Origin: Ascidia mentula
Lineage: Eukaryota > Chordata > Ascidiacea > Phlebobranchia > Ascidiidae
DNA: 64,000 nt
Assembly: GCA_947561715.1 (NCBI GenBank)
Contig: OX387197.1
Location: 16,724,266 to 16,788,265, forward strand
Direction: 5' to 3'
A program made the translations under genes and the position numbers. Positions 1-9,712 of this stretch are shown one piece after another. Under the pieces are notes generated by a model. That model saw nothing but the letters and a program-made list of their open reading frames with translations. It was not told the DNA's origin and did no database searches. Numbering within the stretch: position 1 is the first letter of the stretch; every line of letters begins with the position of its first letter.

Positions 1-1120
1 TTTCATTACTCGTTTTGCAGTGGCATCTAGTATTTGTGTGCGAAATTTCAAGTCGCTTGATTCAAAATTGTTTATATTGCAGGCGGACAACTCTCAAAAT
101 TAGTTAATTCCGCCGTACCTCAGCCACGATAGTTTCAAACATGCGTTTTCGGCAAACAATAAAATTCTAAAGAAGAGACGCCTTTTTGGTTTCCATTGCT
201 CGTTTTGTACTGGCATCTAATATTTGTGTGCAGAATTTCAAGTCGCTTGATATAAAAATGTTCGAATAACCGGCGGACAACTGTCAAAATTAGTTAATTC
301 CGCCCGACCTTAGCGACCATAGTTTGTAACATGCGTTTTCGCGCAGCAATAAAAAACTAGAGGACATAGGCCAATTTGGTTTTCATTGCTCGTTTTGCAG
401 TGGCATCTAGTATTTGTGTTTAAAATTTCAAGTCGCTTGATTTAAAATTGTTTATATTGCAGGCGGAAATTCTCAAAATTAGTTAAATGCGCCCGACCTT
501 AGCAACCATAGTTTGTAACATGTGTTTTCGCGCAGCAATAAAAAACTAGAGGACATAGGCCAATTTGGTTTTCATTGCTCGTTTTGCAGTGGCATCTAGT
601 ATTTGTGTTTAAAATTTCAAGTCGCTTGATTTAAAATTGTTTCTATTGCAGGCGGGAATTCTCAAAATTAGTTAATTCCGCCCGACCTTAGCGACCATAG
701 TTTGTAACATGCGTTTTCGCGCAGCAATAAAAAACCAGAGGACATAGGCCAATTTGGTTTTCATTACTCGTTTTGCAGTGGCATCTAGTATTTGTGTGCG
801 AAATTTCAAGTCGCTTGATTCAAAATTGTTTATATTGCAGGCGGACAACTCTCAAAATTAGTTAATTCCGCCGTACCTCAGCCACGATAGTTTCAAACAT
901 GCATTTTCGGCAAACAATAAAATTCTAAAGAAGAGACGCCTTTTTGGTTTCCATTGCTCGTTTTGTACTGGCATCTAATATTTGTGTGCAGAATTTCAAG
1001 TCGCTTGATATAAAAATGTTCGACTAACCGGCGGACAACTGTCAAAATTAGTTAATTCCGCCCGACCTTAGCGACCATAGTTTGTAACATGCGTTTTCGC
1101 GCAGCAATAAAAAACTAGAA
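1..1120. repeat. Two-unit higher-order duplication in the 190-bp array (offset 758 bp)
   Basis: Positions 1-362 and 759-1120 match almost perfectly. Both carry the same distinctive pair of unit types: one with ccgtacctcagccacgatag and ggcaaacaataaaattc, the next with cgttttgtactggcatctaa. I see two substitutions between the copies (g/a near 134 versus 902 and a/c near 276 versus 1024). The copies diverge at their right ends (aggacataggcc versus agacatagtcat). Units four apart are therefore more alike than neighbours, the usual sign of higher-order structure. Confidence 0.85.
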
Positions 1121-1148
1121 GACATAGTCATATCTGGTTTTCATTACT

Positions 1149-1313
1149 CGTTTTGCAGTGGCATCTAGTATTTGTGTACAAAATTTCAAGTCGTTTGATT
1201 CAACTCTCAAAATTAGTTAATTCCGCCCGACCTTCGCCACCACAGTTTGTAACATGCGTTCTTGCGCAGCAATAAAAAACTAGAGGACATAGGCCAATTT
1301 GGTTTTCATTGCT
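1149..1313. repeat. 165-bp deletion variant of the 190-bp repeat
   Basis: This unit lacks the ~25-bp stretch that holds ttgtttatattgcaggcgga in other units; gattcaa runs straight into ctctcaaaattag. It also carries cgccaccacagtttg in place of the usual gcgaccatagtttg. The same deletion recurs at 1693-1857. Confidence 0.85.
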
Positions 1314-1692
1314 CGTTTTGCAGTGGCATCTAGTATTAGTGTACGTAATTTCAATTCGCTTGATTCAAAATTGTTTATATTGCAGGCGGACTACTTTCAA
1401 AATTAGTTAATTCCGCCCGACCTTAGCGAATATAGTTTGTAACATGCGTTTTCGCGCAGCAATAAAAAACTAGAGGACATAGGCCAATTTGGTTTTCATT
1501 GCTCGTTTTGCAGTGGCATCTAGTATTTGTGTTTAAAATTTCAAGTCGCTTGATTTAAAATTGTTTATATTGCAGGCGGAAATTCTCAAAATTAGTTAAT
1601 TCCGCCCGACCTTAGCGTCCATAGTTTGTAACATGCTTTTCCGCGCAGCAATAAAAAACTACAAGACATAGTCAAATCTGGTTTTCATTGCT

Positions 1693-1857
1693 CGTTTTGC
1701 AGTGGCATCTAGTATTTGTGTACAAAACTTCAAGTCGCTTGATTCAACTCTCAAAATTAGTTAATTCCGCCCGACCTTCGCCACCACAGTTTGTAAAATG
1801 CGTTTTCGCGCAGCAATAAAAAACTAGAGGACATTGTCCAATTTGGTTTTCATTGCT
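1693..1857. repeat. Second 165-bp deletion variant of the 190-bp repeat
   Basis: It has the same deletion junction and the same cgccaccacagtttg marker as the unit at 1149, about 544 bp to its left. Both deletion units are followed by two full-length units (1314 and 1504; 1858 and 2047). This suggests a three-unit higher-order repeat of about 544 bp that was copied once, with the second copy cut off at 2099. Confidence 0.8.
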
Positions 1858-2182
1858 CGTTTTGCAGTGGCATCTAGTATTTGTGTGCAAAATTTCAAGT
1901 CGCTTGATTCAAAATTGTTTATATTGCAGGCGGGATTTCTCAAAATTAGTTAATTCCGCCCGACCTTGGCGACCATAGTTTGTAACATGCGTTCTTGCGC
2001 AGCAATAAAAAACTAGAGGACATAGGCCAATTTGGTTTACTCTACTCGTTTTGCAGTGGCATCTAGTATTTGTGTGCGAAATTTCATGTCGCTTGAAGCA
2101 AATCGACAAACAAAACGTCATGACGAGATCAATAGATTTAATTGGACTCGCGGACCAGTTTAAAATCTGATATTGAAAAATT

Positions 2183-2227
2183 CAGTACTGCAGAGTACTC
2201 TGACAATTTGTGTCGGTAATGCTACCG
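2183..2227. repeat. Cluster of short palindromes / hairpins
   Basis: Two perfect palindromes lie side by side: CAGTACTG (2183-2190) and CAGAGTACTCTG (2191-2202). A small hairpin follows, CGGTA with a four-base loop and TACCG (2214-2227). They begin about 85 bp after the 190-bp array ends. Function is unknown. Hairpins near an element end are typical of some rolling-circle transposons, but no terminal motif was found. Confidence 0.6.
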
Positions 2228-2390
2228 CGATGAGTCTCAATTAAGGTCGGCTGACTTACTGGCTAGTTGCCACTGAATTGTCTGTTCACCTGCGCTCTCG
2301 GCTGAGATGCAGACAGGCAGAATAATTGCAATTATATTGATCGAATCGAAATCAGAATTAGGCTTGTTGAAAATAGAAGAGCATAGTATG

Positions 2391-2420
2391 GAATAGAATT
2401 GAATCAAATAGAATAGAATG
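2391..2420. repeat. GAATN pentamer microsatellite (six units)
   Basis: Six pentamers sit in phase: gaata, gaatt, gaatc, aaata, gaata, gaatg. Read on the minus strand, this simple repeat accounts for part of a hydrophobic-looking open frame (2237-2509), which is why I do not call that frame a gene. Confidence 0.75.
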
Positions 2421-2981
2421 GTAAGAAAGACGAAAGCGTTATTGTACAAACTGGAAGCCACATGACGTGCGATGTAGTGAGAAAAAGGCAGTGTTTTCGT
2501 AAATGCCATGTGGATATTTAATAAGTGGATAAGTCTCTAGGGCATTATTTAAGATAGAGTGTCCCTGTCAAACAAAAACTCCCCCCTATGATGGAACACG
2601 GGAAAAAGTCTTATCAAAACATCTTTACGCCTGCGGCTTTGTAAAGCAAAGCGAGCACATTGTCACTCCCTCAAAATAGTTACCAACACTTCAAAGGCGG
2701 TTTACATCACACGACCTGCAGTACCACCAGCTATGCATTCAGTCTTCAAACATAGAGACGTTAAAACAAAAAGCTATAGGTTTAATAGACAATTTGTTGT
2801 CACTGATGGTCGGACTTACACTAGACCCCGGAAGAACTTACGCAACCTTGATACTTAAAGAGGTTTATTAGAGACTCATAGAAGCTACACGCAATGTTTT
2901 CACTGTTCAGTGTTCACTTCCATTATTTTTTGTAAATAATATTCATTTATTTTCATCACTGTATGCTCTAACAGCTGTGCC

Positions 2982-3000
2982 TTGTTGCAACAACGTTGTT
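2982..3000. repeat. Overlapping perfect palindromes
   Basis: TTGTTGCAACAA (2982-2993) and AACAACGTTGTT (2989-3000) are both perfect 12-bp palindromes that share the middle arm AACAA. The arm can pair with either flank, giving two mutually exclusive hairpins. The palindrome ACAGCTGT is at 2971-2978. No function can be assigned from sequence alone. Confidence 0.7.
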
Positions 3001-3041
3001 CATCACTGTAGTGTATTTCTTTTCTATGTAACTTCATATTC

Positions 3042-3047
3042 AATAAA
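3042..3047 (+). promoter_or_regulatory. Candidate polyadenylation signal AATAAA
   Basis: The hexamer sits in cataTTCAATAAAtctcttc within an AT-rich, T-rich stretch that resembles a transcript 3' end or the end of an LTR. No recognisable coding region lies upstream on the plus strand, so it may be chance in AT-rich DNA. Confidence 0.25.
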
Positions 3048-3571
3048 TCTCTTCACTTCATGTAAATTTATTGCTTAAGTACAGACTTGAGAATTCCAAA
3101 CTAATTAACATATCAAATCAATTAAAGTGTGGGATTTTCAACGCCAAAATATATGGACCTCTACCTCCATCTAACGGTTTTCCAATGTTGAGACTCGACT
3201 TAAAAAATTATGTTCCGAACAAAAATTGTAACACCAAATGGTCGTTAGGAACCCTTACCAATGCTAACCAAAATTATGTTACAAAAAAAAATCTCGTTCC
3301 GAACCGTTACATAGGGCATGGGGCTCGAAAAAAACAGAGTCCAGCCTATAACACCCAGTCTTAACTTCGGCCTTATCTCGCCCATTGTTAAGTGGGTCGG
3401 GAAGAAAACAGAGTCCAGCCTATGTCTCCCATTGTTAAGTGGGCTTGGGCTCGAAAAAAACAGAGTCCAGCCTATCCCACCCAGTCTTAACTTCGGCCCT
3501 ATCTCGCCCATTGTTAAGTGGGTCGGGAAGAAAACAGAGTCCAGCCTATGTCTCCCATTGTTAAGTGGGCT

Positions 3572-3690
3572 TGGGGCTCGAAAAAAACAGAGTCCAGCCT
3601 ATCCCACCCAGTCTTAACTTCAGCCCTATCTCGCGGGTCGCGAAAAAAACAGATTCCAGCCCATGTCTCCCATTGTTAAGTGGGCTTGGG
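3572..3690. repeat. Example of the ~115-bp deletion form of the monomer
   Basis: Here half A reads ctatctcgcgggtcgcg instead of carrying core 2. Compared with the full form, 12 bp (ccattgttaagt) are missing. The following half B usually carries a linked pair of changes: acagattccagcccatg in place of acagagtccagcctatg. The same junction recurs many times, for example near 4130, 5560, 11646, 12647, 30248, 49907, 53692 and 59065, so it is an old subfamily and not a repeated accident. Confidence 0.85.
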
Positions 3691-5008
3691 GCTCGAAAAA
3701 AACAGAGTCCAGCCCATCCCACCCAGTCTTAACTTCGGCCCTATCTCGCCCATTGTTAAGTGGGTCGCGAAAAAAACAGAGTCCAGCCTATGTCTCCCAT
3801 TGTTAAGTGGGCTTGGGGCTCGAAAAAAACAGAGTCCAGCCTATCCCACCCAGTCTTAACTTCGGCCCTATCTCGCCCATTGTTAAGTGGGTCGCGAAAA
3901 AAACAAGAGTCCAGCCTATGTCTCCCATTGTTAAGTGGGCTTGGGGCTCGAAAAAAACAGAGTCCAGCCTATCCCACCCAGTCTTAACTTCGGCCCTATC
4001 TCGCCCATTGTTAAGTTGGTCGCGAAAAAAACAGAGTCCAGCCTATGTCTCCCATTGTTAAGTGAGCTTGGGGCTCGAAAAAAACAGAGTCCAGCCTATC
4101 CCACCCAGTCTTAACTTCGGCCTTATCTCGCGGGTCGCGAAAAAAACAGAGTCCAGCCCATCCCACCCAGTCTTAACTTCGGCCCTATCTCGCCCATTGC
4201 TAAGTGGGTCGCGAAAAAAACAGAGTCCAGCCTATGTCTCCCATTGTTAAGTGGGCTTGGGGCTCCAAAAAAACAGAGTAAAGCCTATCCCACCCAGTCT
4301 TAACTTCGGCCCTATTTCGCCCATTGTTAAGTGGGTCGCAAAAAAAACAGAGTCCAGCCTATGTCTCCCATTGTTAAGTGGGCTTGGGGCTCGAAAAAAC
4401 AGAGTCCAGCCTATCCCACCCAGTCTTAACTTCGGCCCTATCTCGCCCATTGTTAAGTGGGTCGCGAAAAAAACAGAGTCCAGCCTATGTCTCCCATTGT
4501 TAAGTGGGCTTGGGGCTCGAAAAAACAGAGTCCAGCCTATCCCACCCAGTCTTAACTTCTTGGGGCTCGAAAAAAACAGAGTCCAGCCTATCCCACCCAG
4601 TCTTAACTTCGGCCCTATCTAGCCCATTGTTAAGTGGGTCGCGAAAAAAACAGAGTCCAGCCTATGTCTCCCATTGTTAAGTGGGCTTGGGGCTCGAAAA
4701 AACAGAGTCCAGCCTATGTCTCCCATTGTTAAGTGGGCTTGGGCTCGAAAAAACAGAGTCCAGCCTATCCCACCCAGTCTTAACTTCGGCCCTATCTCGC
4801 CCATTGTTAAGTTGGTCGCGAAAAAAACAGAGTCCAGCCTATGTCTCCCATTATTAAGTGGGCTTGGGGCTCGAAAAAAACAGAGTCCAGCCTATAACAC
4901 CCAGTCTTAACTTCGGCCCTATCTCGCCCATTGTTAGGTTGGTCGCAAAAAAAACACAGTCCAGCCTATGTCTCCCATTGTTAAGTGGGCTTGGGGCTCG
5001 AAAAAAAT

Positions 5009-5559
5009 AGAGTCCAGCCTATCCCACCCAGTCTTAACTTCGGCCCTATCTCGCCCATTGTTAAGTGGGTCGCGAAAAAAACAGAGTCCAGCCTATGTCT
5101 CCCATTGTTAAGTGGGCTTGGGGCTCGAAAAAAACAGAGTAAAGCCTATCCCACCCAGTCTTAACTTCGGCCCTATCGCGCCCATTGTTAAGTGGGTCGC
5201 AAAAAAACAGAGTCCAGCCTATGTCTCCCATTGTTAAGTGGGCTTGGGGCTCGAAAAAAACAGAGTCCAGCCTATAACACCCAGTCTTAACTTCGGCCCT
5301 ATCTCGACCATTGTTAAGTGGGTCGCAAAAAAAACAAGAGTCCAGCCTATGTCTCCCATTGTTAAGTGGGCTTGGGGATCGAAAAAAACAGAGTCCAGCC
5401 TATAACACCCAGTCTTAACTTCGGCCCTATCTCGCCCATTGTTAAGTTGGTCGCGAAAAAAACAGAGTCCAGCCTATGTCTCCCATTGTTAAGTGGGCTT
5501 GGGGCTCGAAAAAAACAGAGTCCAGCCTATCCCACCCAGTCTTAACTTCGGCCCTATCT
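5009..5559. repeat. Block copied again at ~9581-10132 (offset ~4572 bp)
   Basis: Both stretches carry the rare ccctatcgcgcccattg (5171 and 9743), the gtaaagcc marker (5139 and 9711) and the ggggatcg variant (5374 and 9947) in the same order. The offset changes from 4572 to 4573 because the second copy has one more A in an A-tract. Similarity ends on the right, where copy 1 has the 12-bp deletion and copy 2 does not. Confidence 0.75.
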
Positions 5560-7207
5560 CGCGGGTCGCGAAAAAAACAGATTCCAGCCCATGTCTCCCA
5601 TTGTTAAGTGGGCTTGGGGCTCGAAAAAAACAGAGTCCAGCCCATCCCACCCAGTCTTAACTTCGGCCCTATCTCGCCCATTGTTAAGTGGGTCGCGAAA
5701 AAAACAGAGTCCAGCCTATGTCTCCCATTGTTAAGTGGGCTTGGGGCTCGAAAAAAACAGAGTTCAGCCTATCCCACCCAGTCTTAACTTCGGCCCTATC
5801 TCGCGGGTCGCGAAAAAAACAGATTCCAGCCCATGTCTCCCATTGTTAAGTGGGCTTGGGGCTCGAAAAAAACAGAGTCCAGCCCATCCCACCCAGTCTT
5901 AACTTCGGCCCTATCTCGCCCATTGTTAAGTGGGTCGCGAAAAAAACAGAGTCCAGCCTATGTCTCCCATTGTTAAGTGGGCTTGGGGCTCGAAAAAAAC
6001 AGAGTCCAGCCTATCCCACCCAGTCTTAACTTCGGCCCTATCTCGCCCATTGTTAAGTGAGTCGCGAAAAAAACAAGAGTCCAGCCAATGTCTCCCATTG
6101 TTAAGTGGGCTTGGGGCTCGAAAAAAACAGAGTCCAGCCTATCCCACCCAGTCTTAACTTCGGCCTTATCTCGCGGGTCGCGAAAAAAACAGATTCCAGC
6201 CCATGTCTCCCATTGTTAAGTGGGATTGGGGCTCGAAAAAAACAGAGTCCAGCCTATAACACCCAGTCTTAACTTCGGCCCTATCTCGACCATTGTTAAG
6301 TGGGTCGCAAAAAAAACAAGAGTCCAGCCTATGTCTCCCATTGTTAAGTGGGCTTGGGGATCGAAAAAAACAGAGTCCAGCCTATAACACCCAGTCTTAA
6401 CTTCGGCCCTATCTCGCCCATTGTTAAGTTGGTCGCGAAAAAAACAGAGTCCAGCCTATGTCTCCCATTGTTAAGTGGGCTTGGGGCTCGAAAAAAACAG
6501 AGTCCAGCCTATCCCACCCAGTCTTAACTTCGGCCCTATCTCGCGGGTCGCGAAAAAAACAGATTCCAGCCCATGTCTCCCATTGTTAAGTGGGCTTGGG
6601 GCTCGAAAAAAACAGAGTCCAGCCCATCCCACCCAGTCTTAACTTCGGCCCTATCTCGCCCATTGTTAAGTGGGTCGCGAAAAAAACAGAGTCCAGCCTA
6701 TGTCTCCCATTGTTAAGTGGGCTTGGGGCTCGAAAAAAACAGAGTTCAGCCTATCCCACCCAGTCTTAACTTCGGCCCTATCTCGCGGGTCGCGAAAAAA
6801 ACAGATTCCAGCCCATGTCTCCCATTGTTAAGTGGGCTTGGGGCTCGAAAAAAACAGAGTCCAGCCCATCCCACCCAGTCTTAACTTCGGCCCTATCTCG
6901 CCCATTGTTAAGTGGGTCGCGAAAAAAACAGAGTCCAGCCTATGTCTCCCATTGTTAAGTGGGCTTGGGGCTCGAAAAAAACAGAGTCCAGCCTATCCCA
7001 CCCAGTCTTAACTTCGGCCCTATCTCGCCCATTGTTAAGTGAGTCGCGAAAAAAACAAGAGTCCAGCCAATGTCTCCCATTGTTAAGTGGGCTTGGGGCT
7101 CGAAAAAAACAGAGTCCAGCCTATCCCACCCAGTCTTAACTTCGGCCTTATCTCGCGGGTCGCGAAAAAAACAGATTCCAGCCCATGTCTCCCATTGTTA
7201 AGTGGGA
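5244..7207. repeat. 982-bp tandem segmental duplication
   Basis: Copy 1 is about 5244-6225 and copy 2 about 6226-7207. Shared private variants at a constant 982-bp offset are ggggatcg (5374 and 6356), agttcagcc (5761 and 6743) and gtgagtcgcg with gccaatg (near 6057 and 7039). Copies look identical by eye. The left limit is set by ggcttgg at 5243 versus ggattgg at 6225. Confidence 0.85.
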
Positions 7208-9712
7208 TTGGGGCTCGAAAAAAACAGAGTCCAGCCCATCCCACCCAGTCTTAACTTCGGCCCTATCTCGCCCATTGCTAAGTGGGTCGCGAAAAAAACA
7301 GAGTCCAGCCTATGTCTCCCATTGTTAAGTGGGCTTGGGGCTCCAAAAAAACAGAGTAAAGCCTATCCCACCCAGTCTTAACTTCGGCCCTATCTCGCCC
7401 ATTGTTAAGTTGGTCGCGAAAAAAACAGAGTCCAGCCTATGTCTCCCATTATTAAGTGGGCTTGGGGCTCGAAAAAAACAGAGTCCAGCCTATAACACCC
7501 AGTCTTAACTTCGGCCCTATCTCGCCCATTGTTAGGTTGGTCGCAAAAAAAACACAGTCCAGCCTATGTCTCCCATTGTTAAGTGGGCTTGGGGATCGAA
7601 AAAAATAGAGTCCAGCCTATCCCACCCAGTCTTAACTTCGGCCCTATCTCGCCCATTGTTAAGTGGGTCGGGAAGAAAACAGAGTCCAGCCTATGTCTCC
7701 CATTGTTAAGTGGGCTTGGGGCTCGAAAAAAACAGAGTCCAGCCTATCCCACCCAGTCTTAACTTCGGCCCTATCTCGCGGGTCGCGAAAAAAACAGATT
7801 CCAGCCCATGTCTCCCATTGTTAAGTGGGCTTGGGGCTCGAAAAAAACAGAGTCCAGCCTATCCCACCCAGTCTTAACTTCGGCCCTATCTCGCCCATTG
7901 TTAAGTGGGTCGCGAAAAAAACAGAGTCCAGCCTATGTCTCCCATTGTTAAGTGGGCTTGGGGCTCGAAAAAAACAGAGTCCAGCCTATAACACCCAGTC
8001 TTAACTTCGGCCCTATCTCGACCATTGTTAAGTGGGTCGCAAAAAAAACAAGAGTCCAGCCTATGTCTCCCATTGTTAAGTGGGCTTGGGGATCGAAAAA
8101 AACAGAGTCCAGCCTATAACACCCAGTCTTAACTTCGGCCCTATCTCGCCCATTGTTAAGTTGGTCGCGAAAAAAACAGAGTCCAGCCTATGTCTCCCAT
8201 TGTTAAGTGGGCTTGGGGCTCGAAAAAAACAGAGTCCAGCCTATCCCACCCAGTCTTAACTTCGGCCCTATCTCGCGGGTCGCGAAAAAAACAGATTCCA
8301 GCCCATGTCTCCCATTGTTAAGTGGGCTTGGGGCTCGAAAAAAACAGAGTCCAGCCCATCCCACCCAGTCTTAACTTCGGCCCTATCTCGCCCATTGTTA
8401 AGTGGGTCGCGAAAGAAACAGAGTCCAGCCTATGTCTCCCATTGTTAAGTGGGCTTGGGGCTCGAAAAAAACAGAGTTCAGCCTATCCCACCCAGTCTTA
8501 ACTTCGGCCCTATCTCGCGGGTCGCGAAAAAAACAGATTCCAGCCCATGTCTCCCATTGTTAAGTGGGCTTGGGGCTCGAAAAAAACAGAGTCCAGCCCA
8601 TCCCACCCAGTCTTAACTTCGGCCCTATCTCGCCCATTGTTAAGTGGGTCGCGAAAAAAACAGAGTCCAGCCTATGTCTCCCATTGTTAAGTGGGCTTGG
8701 GGCTCGAAAAAAACAGAGTCCAGCCTATCCCACCCAGTCTTAACTTCGGCCCTATCTCGCCCATTGTTAAGTGAGTCGCGAAAAAAACAAGAGTCCAGCC
8801 AATGTCTCCCATTGTTAAGTGGGCTTGGGGCTCGAAAAAAACAGAGTCCAGCCTATCCCACCCAGTCTTAACTTCGGCCTTATCTCGCGGGTCGCGAAAA
8901 AAACAGATTCCAGCCCATGTCTCCCATTGTTAAGTGGGATTGGGGCTCGAAAAAAACAGAGTCCAGCCCATCCCACCCAGTCTTAACTTCGGCCCTATCT
9001 CGCCCATTGCTAAGTGGGTCGCGAAAAAAACAGAGTCCAGCCTATGTCTCCCATTGTTAAGTGGGCTTGGGGCTCCAAAAAAACAGAGTAAAGCCTATCC
9101 CACCCAGTCTTAACTTCGGCCCTATCTCGCCCATTGTTAAGTTGGTCGCGAAAAAAACAGAGTCCAGCCTATGTCTCCCATTATTAAGTGGGCTTGGGGC
9201 TCGAAAAAAACAGAGTCCAGCCTATAACACCCAGTCTTAACTTCGGCCCTATCTCGCCCATTGTTAGGTTGGTCGCAAAAAAAACACAGTCCAGCCTATG
9301 TCTCCCATTGTTAAGTGGGCTTGGGGATCGAAAAAAATAGAGTCCAGCCTATCCCACCCAGTCTTAACTTCGGCCCTATCTCGCCCATTGTTAAGTGGGT
9401 CGGGAAGAAAACAGAGTCCAGCCTATGTCTCCCATTGTTAAGTGGGCTTGGGGCTCGAAAAAAACAGAGTCCAGCCTATCCCACCCAGTCTTAACTTCGG
9501 CCCTATCTCGCGGGTCGCGAAAAAAACAGATTCCAGCCCATGTCTCCCATTGTTAAGTGGGCTTGGGGCTCGAAAAAAACAGAGTCCAGCCTATCCCACC
9601 CAGTCTTAACTTCGGCCCTATCTCGCCCATTGTTAAGTGGGTCGCGAAAAAAACAGAGTCCAGCCTATGTCTCCCATTGTTAAGTGGGCTTGGGGCTCGA
9701 AAAAAACAGAGT
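6226..9712. repeat. 1732-bp tandem segmental duplication
   Basis: Copy 1 is about 6226-7957; copy 2 starts at 7958 and stays matched to about 9712. The same markers recur at +1732: ggggatcg at 8088, agttcagcc at 8475, gtgagtcgcg near 8771, and a ggggatcg followed by aaaaaaatag near 7591 and 9323. I noticed one private difference, gaaagaaac near 8411. Copy 1 begins with the second copy of the 982-bp block, so this event is nested with that one. Confidence 0.85.

Larger units (their letters stand above)
1..2099. repeat. ~190-bp satellite array (12 units, last truncated)
   Basis: The landmark cgttttgcagtggcatctag (or a near copy) recurs at 11, 201, 391, 580, 769, 959, 1149, 1314, 1504, 1693, 1858 and 2047. 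Spacing is 189-190 bp, except two gaps of 165 bp. Other blocks kept in nearly every unit are caagtcgcttga, ctcaaaattagttaattccg and gcagcaataaaaaacta. The last unit stops about 50 bp after its landmark, near 2099, and the first begins before the window. Units differ by scattered substitutions, so this is a moderately diverged tandem satellite. It shares no obvious sequence with the 127-bp family to its right. A repeat core inside a non-autonomous Helitron-like element is an alternative to a free-standing satellite. Confidence 0.95.
2100..3313. other. AT-rich spacer between the two satellites; no gene recognised
   Basis: This is the only stretch in the window that is not tandem satellite. It contains palindromes at 2183-2227, a pentamer microsatellite at 2391-2420, overlapping palindromes at 2982-3000, a 12-bp direct repeat ttcatcactgta at 2952-2963 and 2999-3010, and AATAAA at 3042-3047. 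Short repeats near its right end include aaaattatgtt (3204-3214 and 3270-3280) and gttccgaac (3212-3220 and 3296-3304). Open frames are short, low in complexity or lack a start codon, and none shows a family I recognise. It could be a decayed mobile-element fragment, but no diagnostic motif is visible. Confidence 0.7.

Noticed and set aside
1909..2121. 70-codon open frame on the minus strand
   Set aside because: It lies almost entirely in the 190-bp satellite and only runs out into the spacer. Other units do not keep the same frame.
2237..2509. 90-codon open frame on the minus strand with a hydrophobic stretch
   Set aside because: The hydrophobic part comes in part from the GAATN microsatellite (2391-2420). 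No family, domain or supporting context was recognised.
2665..2871. ~70-codon stop-to-stop frame on the plus strand in the spacer
   Set aside because: It has no recognisable motif of a retroelement or other protein and is short enough to occur by chance.
3071..3364. 97-codon open frame from the spacer into the 127-bp satellite
   Set aside because: It opens with TTG, has its first ATG only near 3185, and ends in satellite sequence. No similarity to a known protein was recognised.
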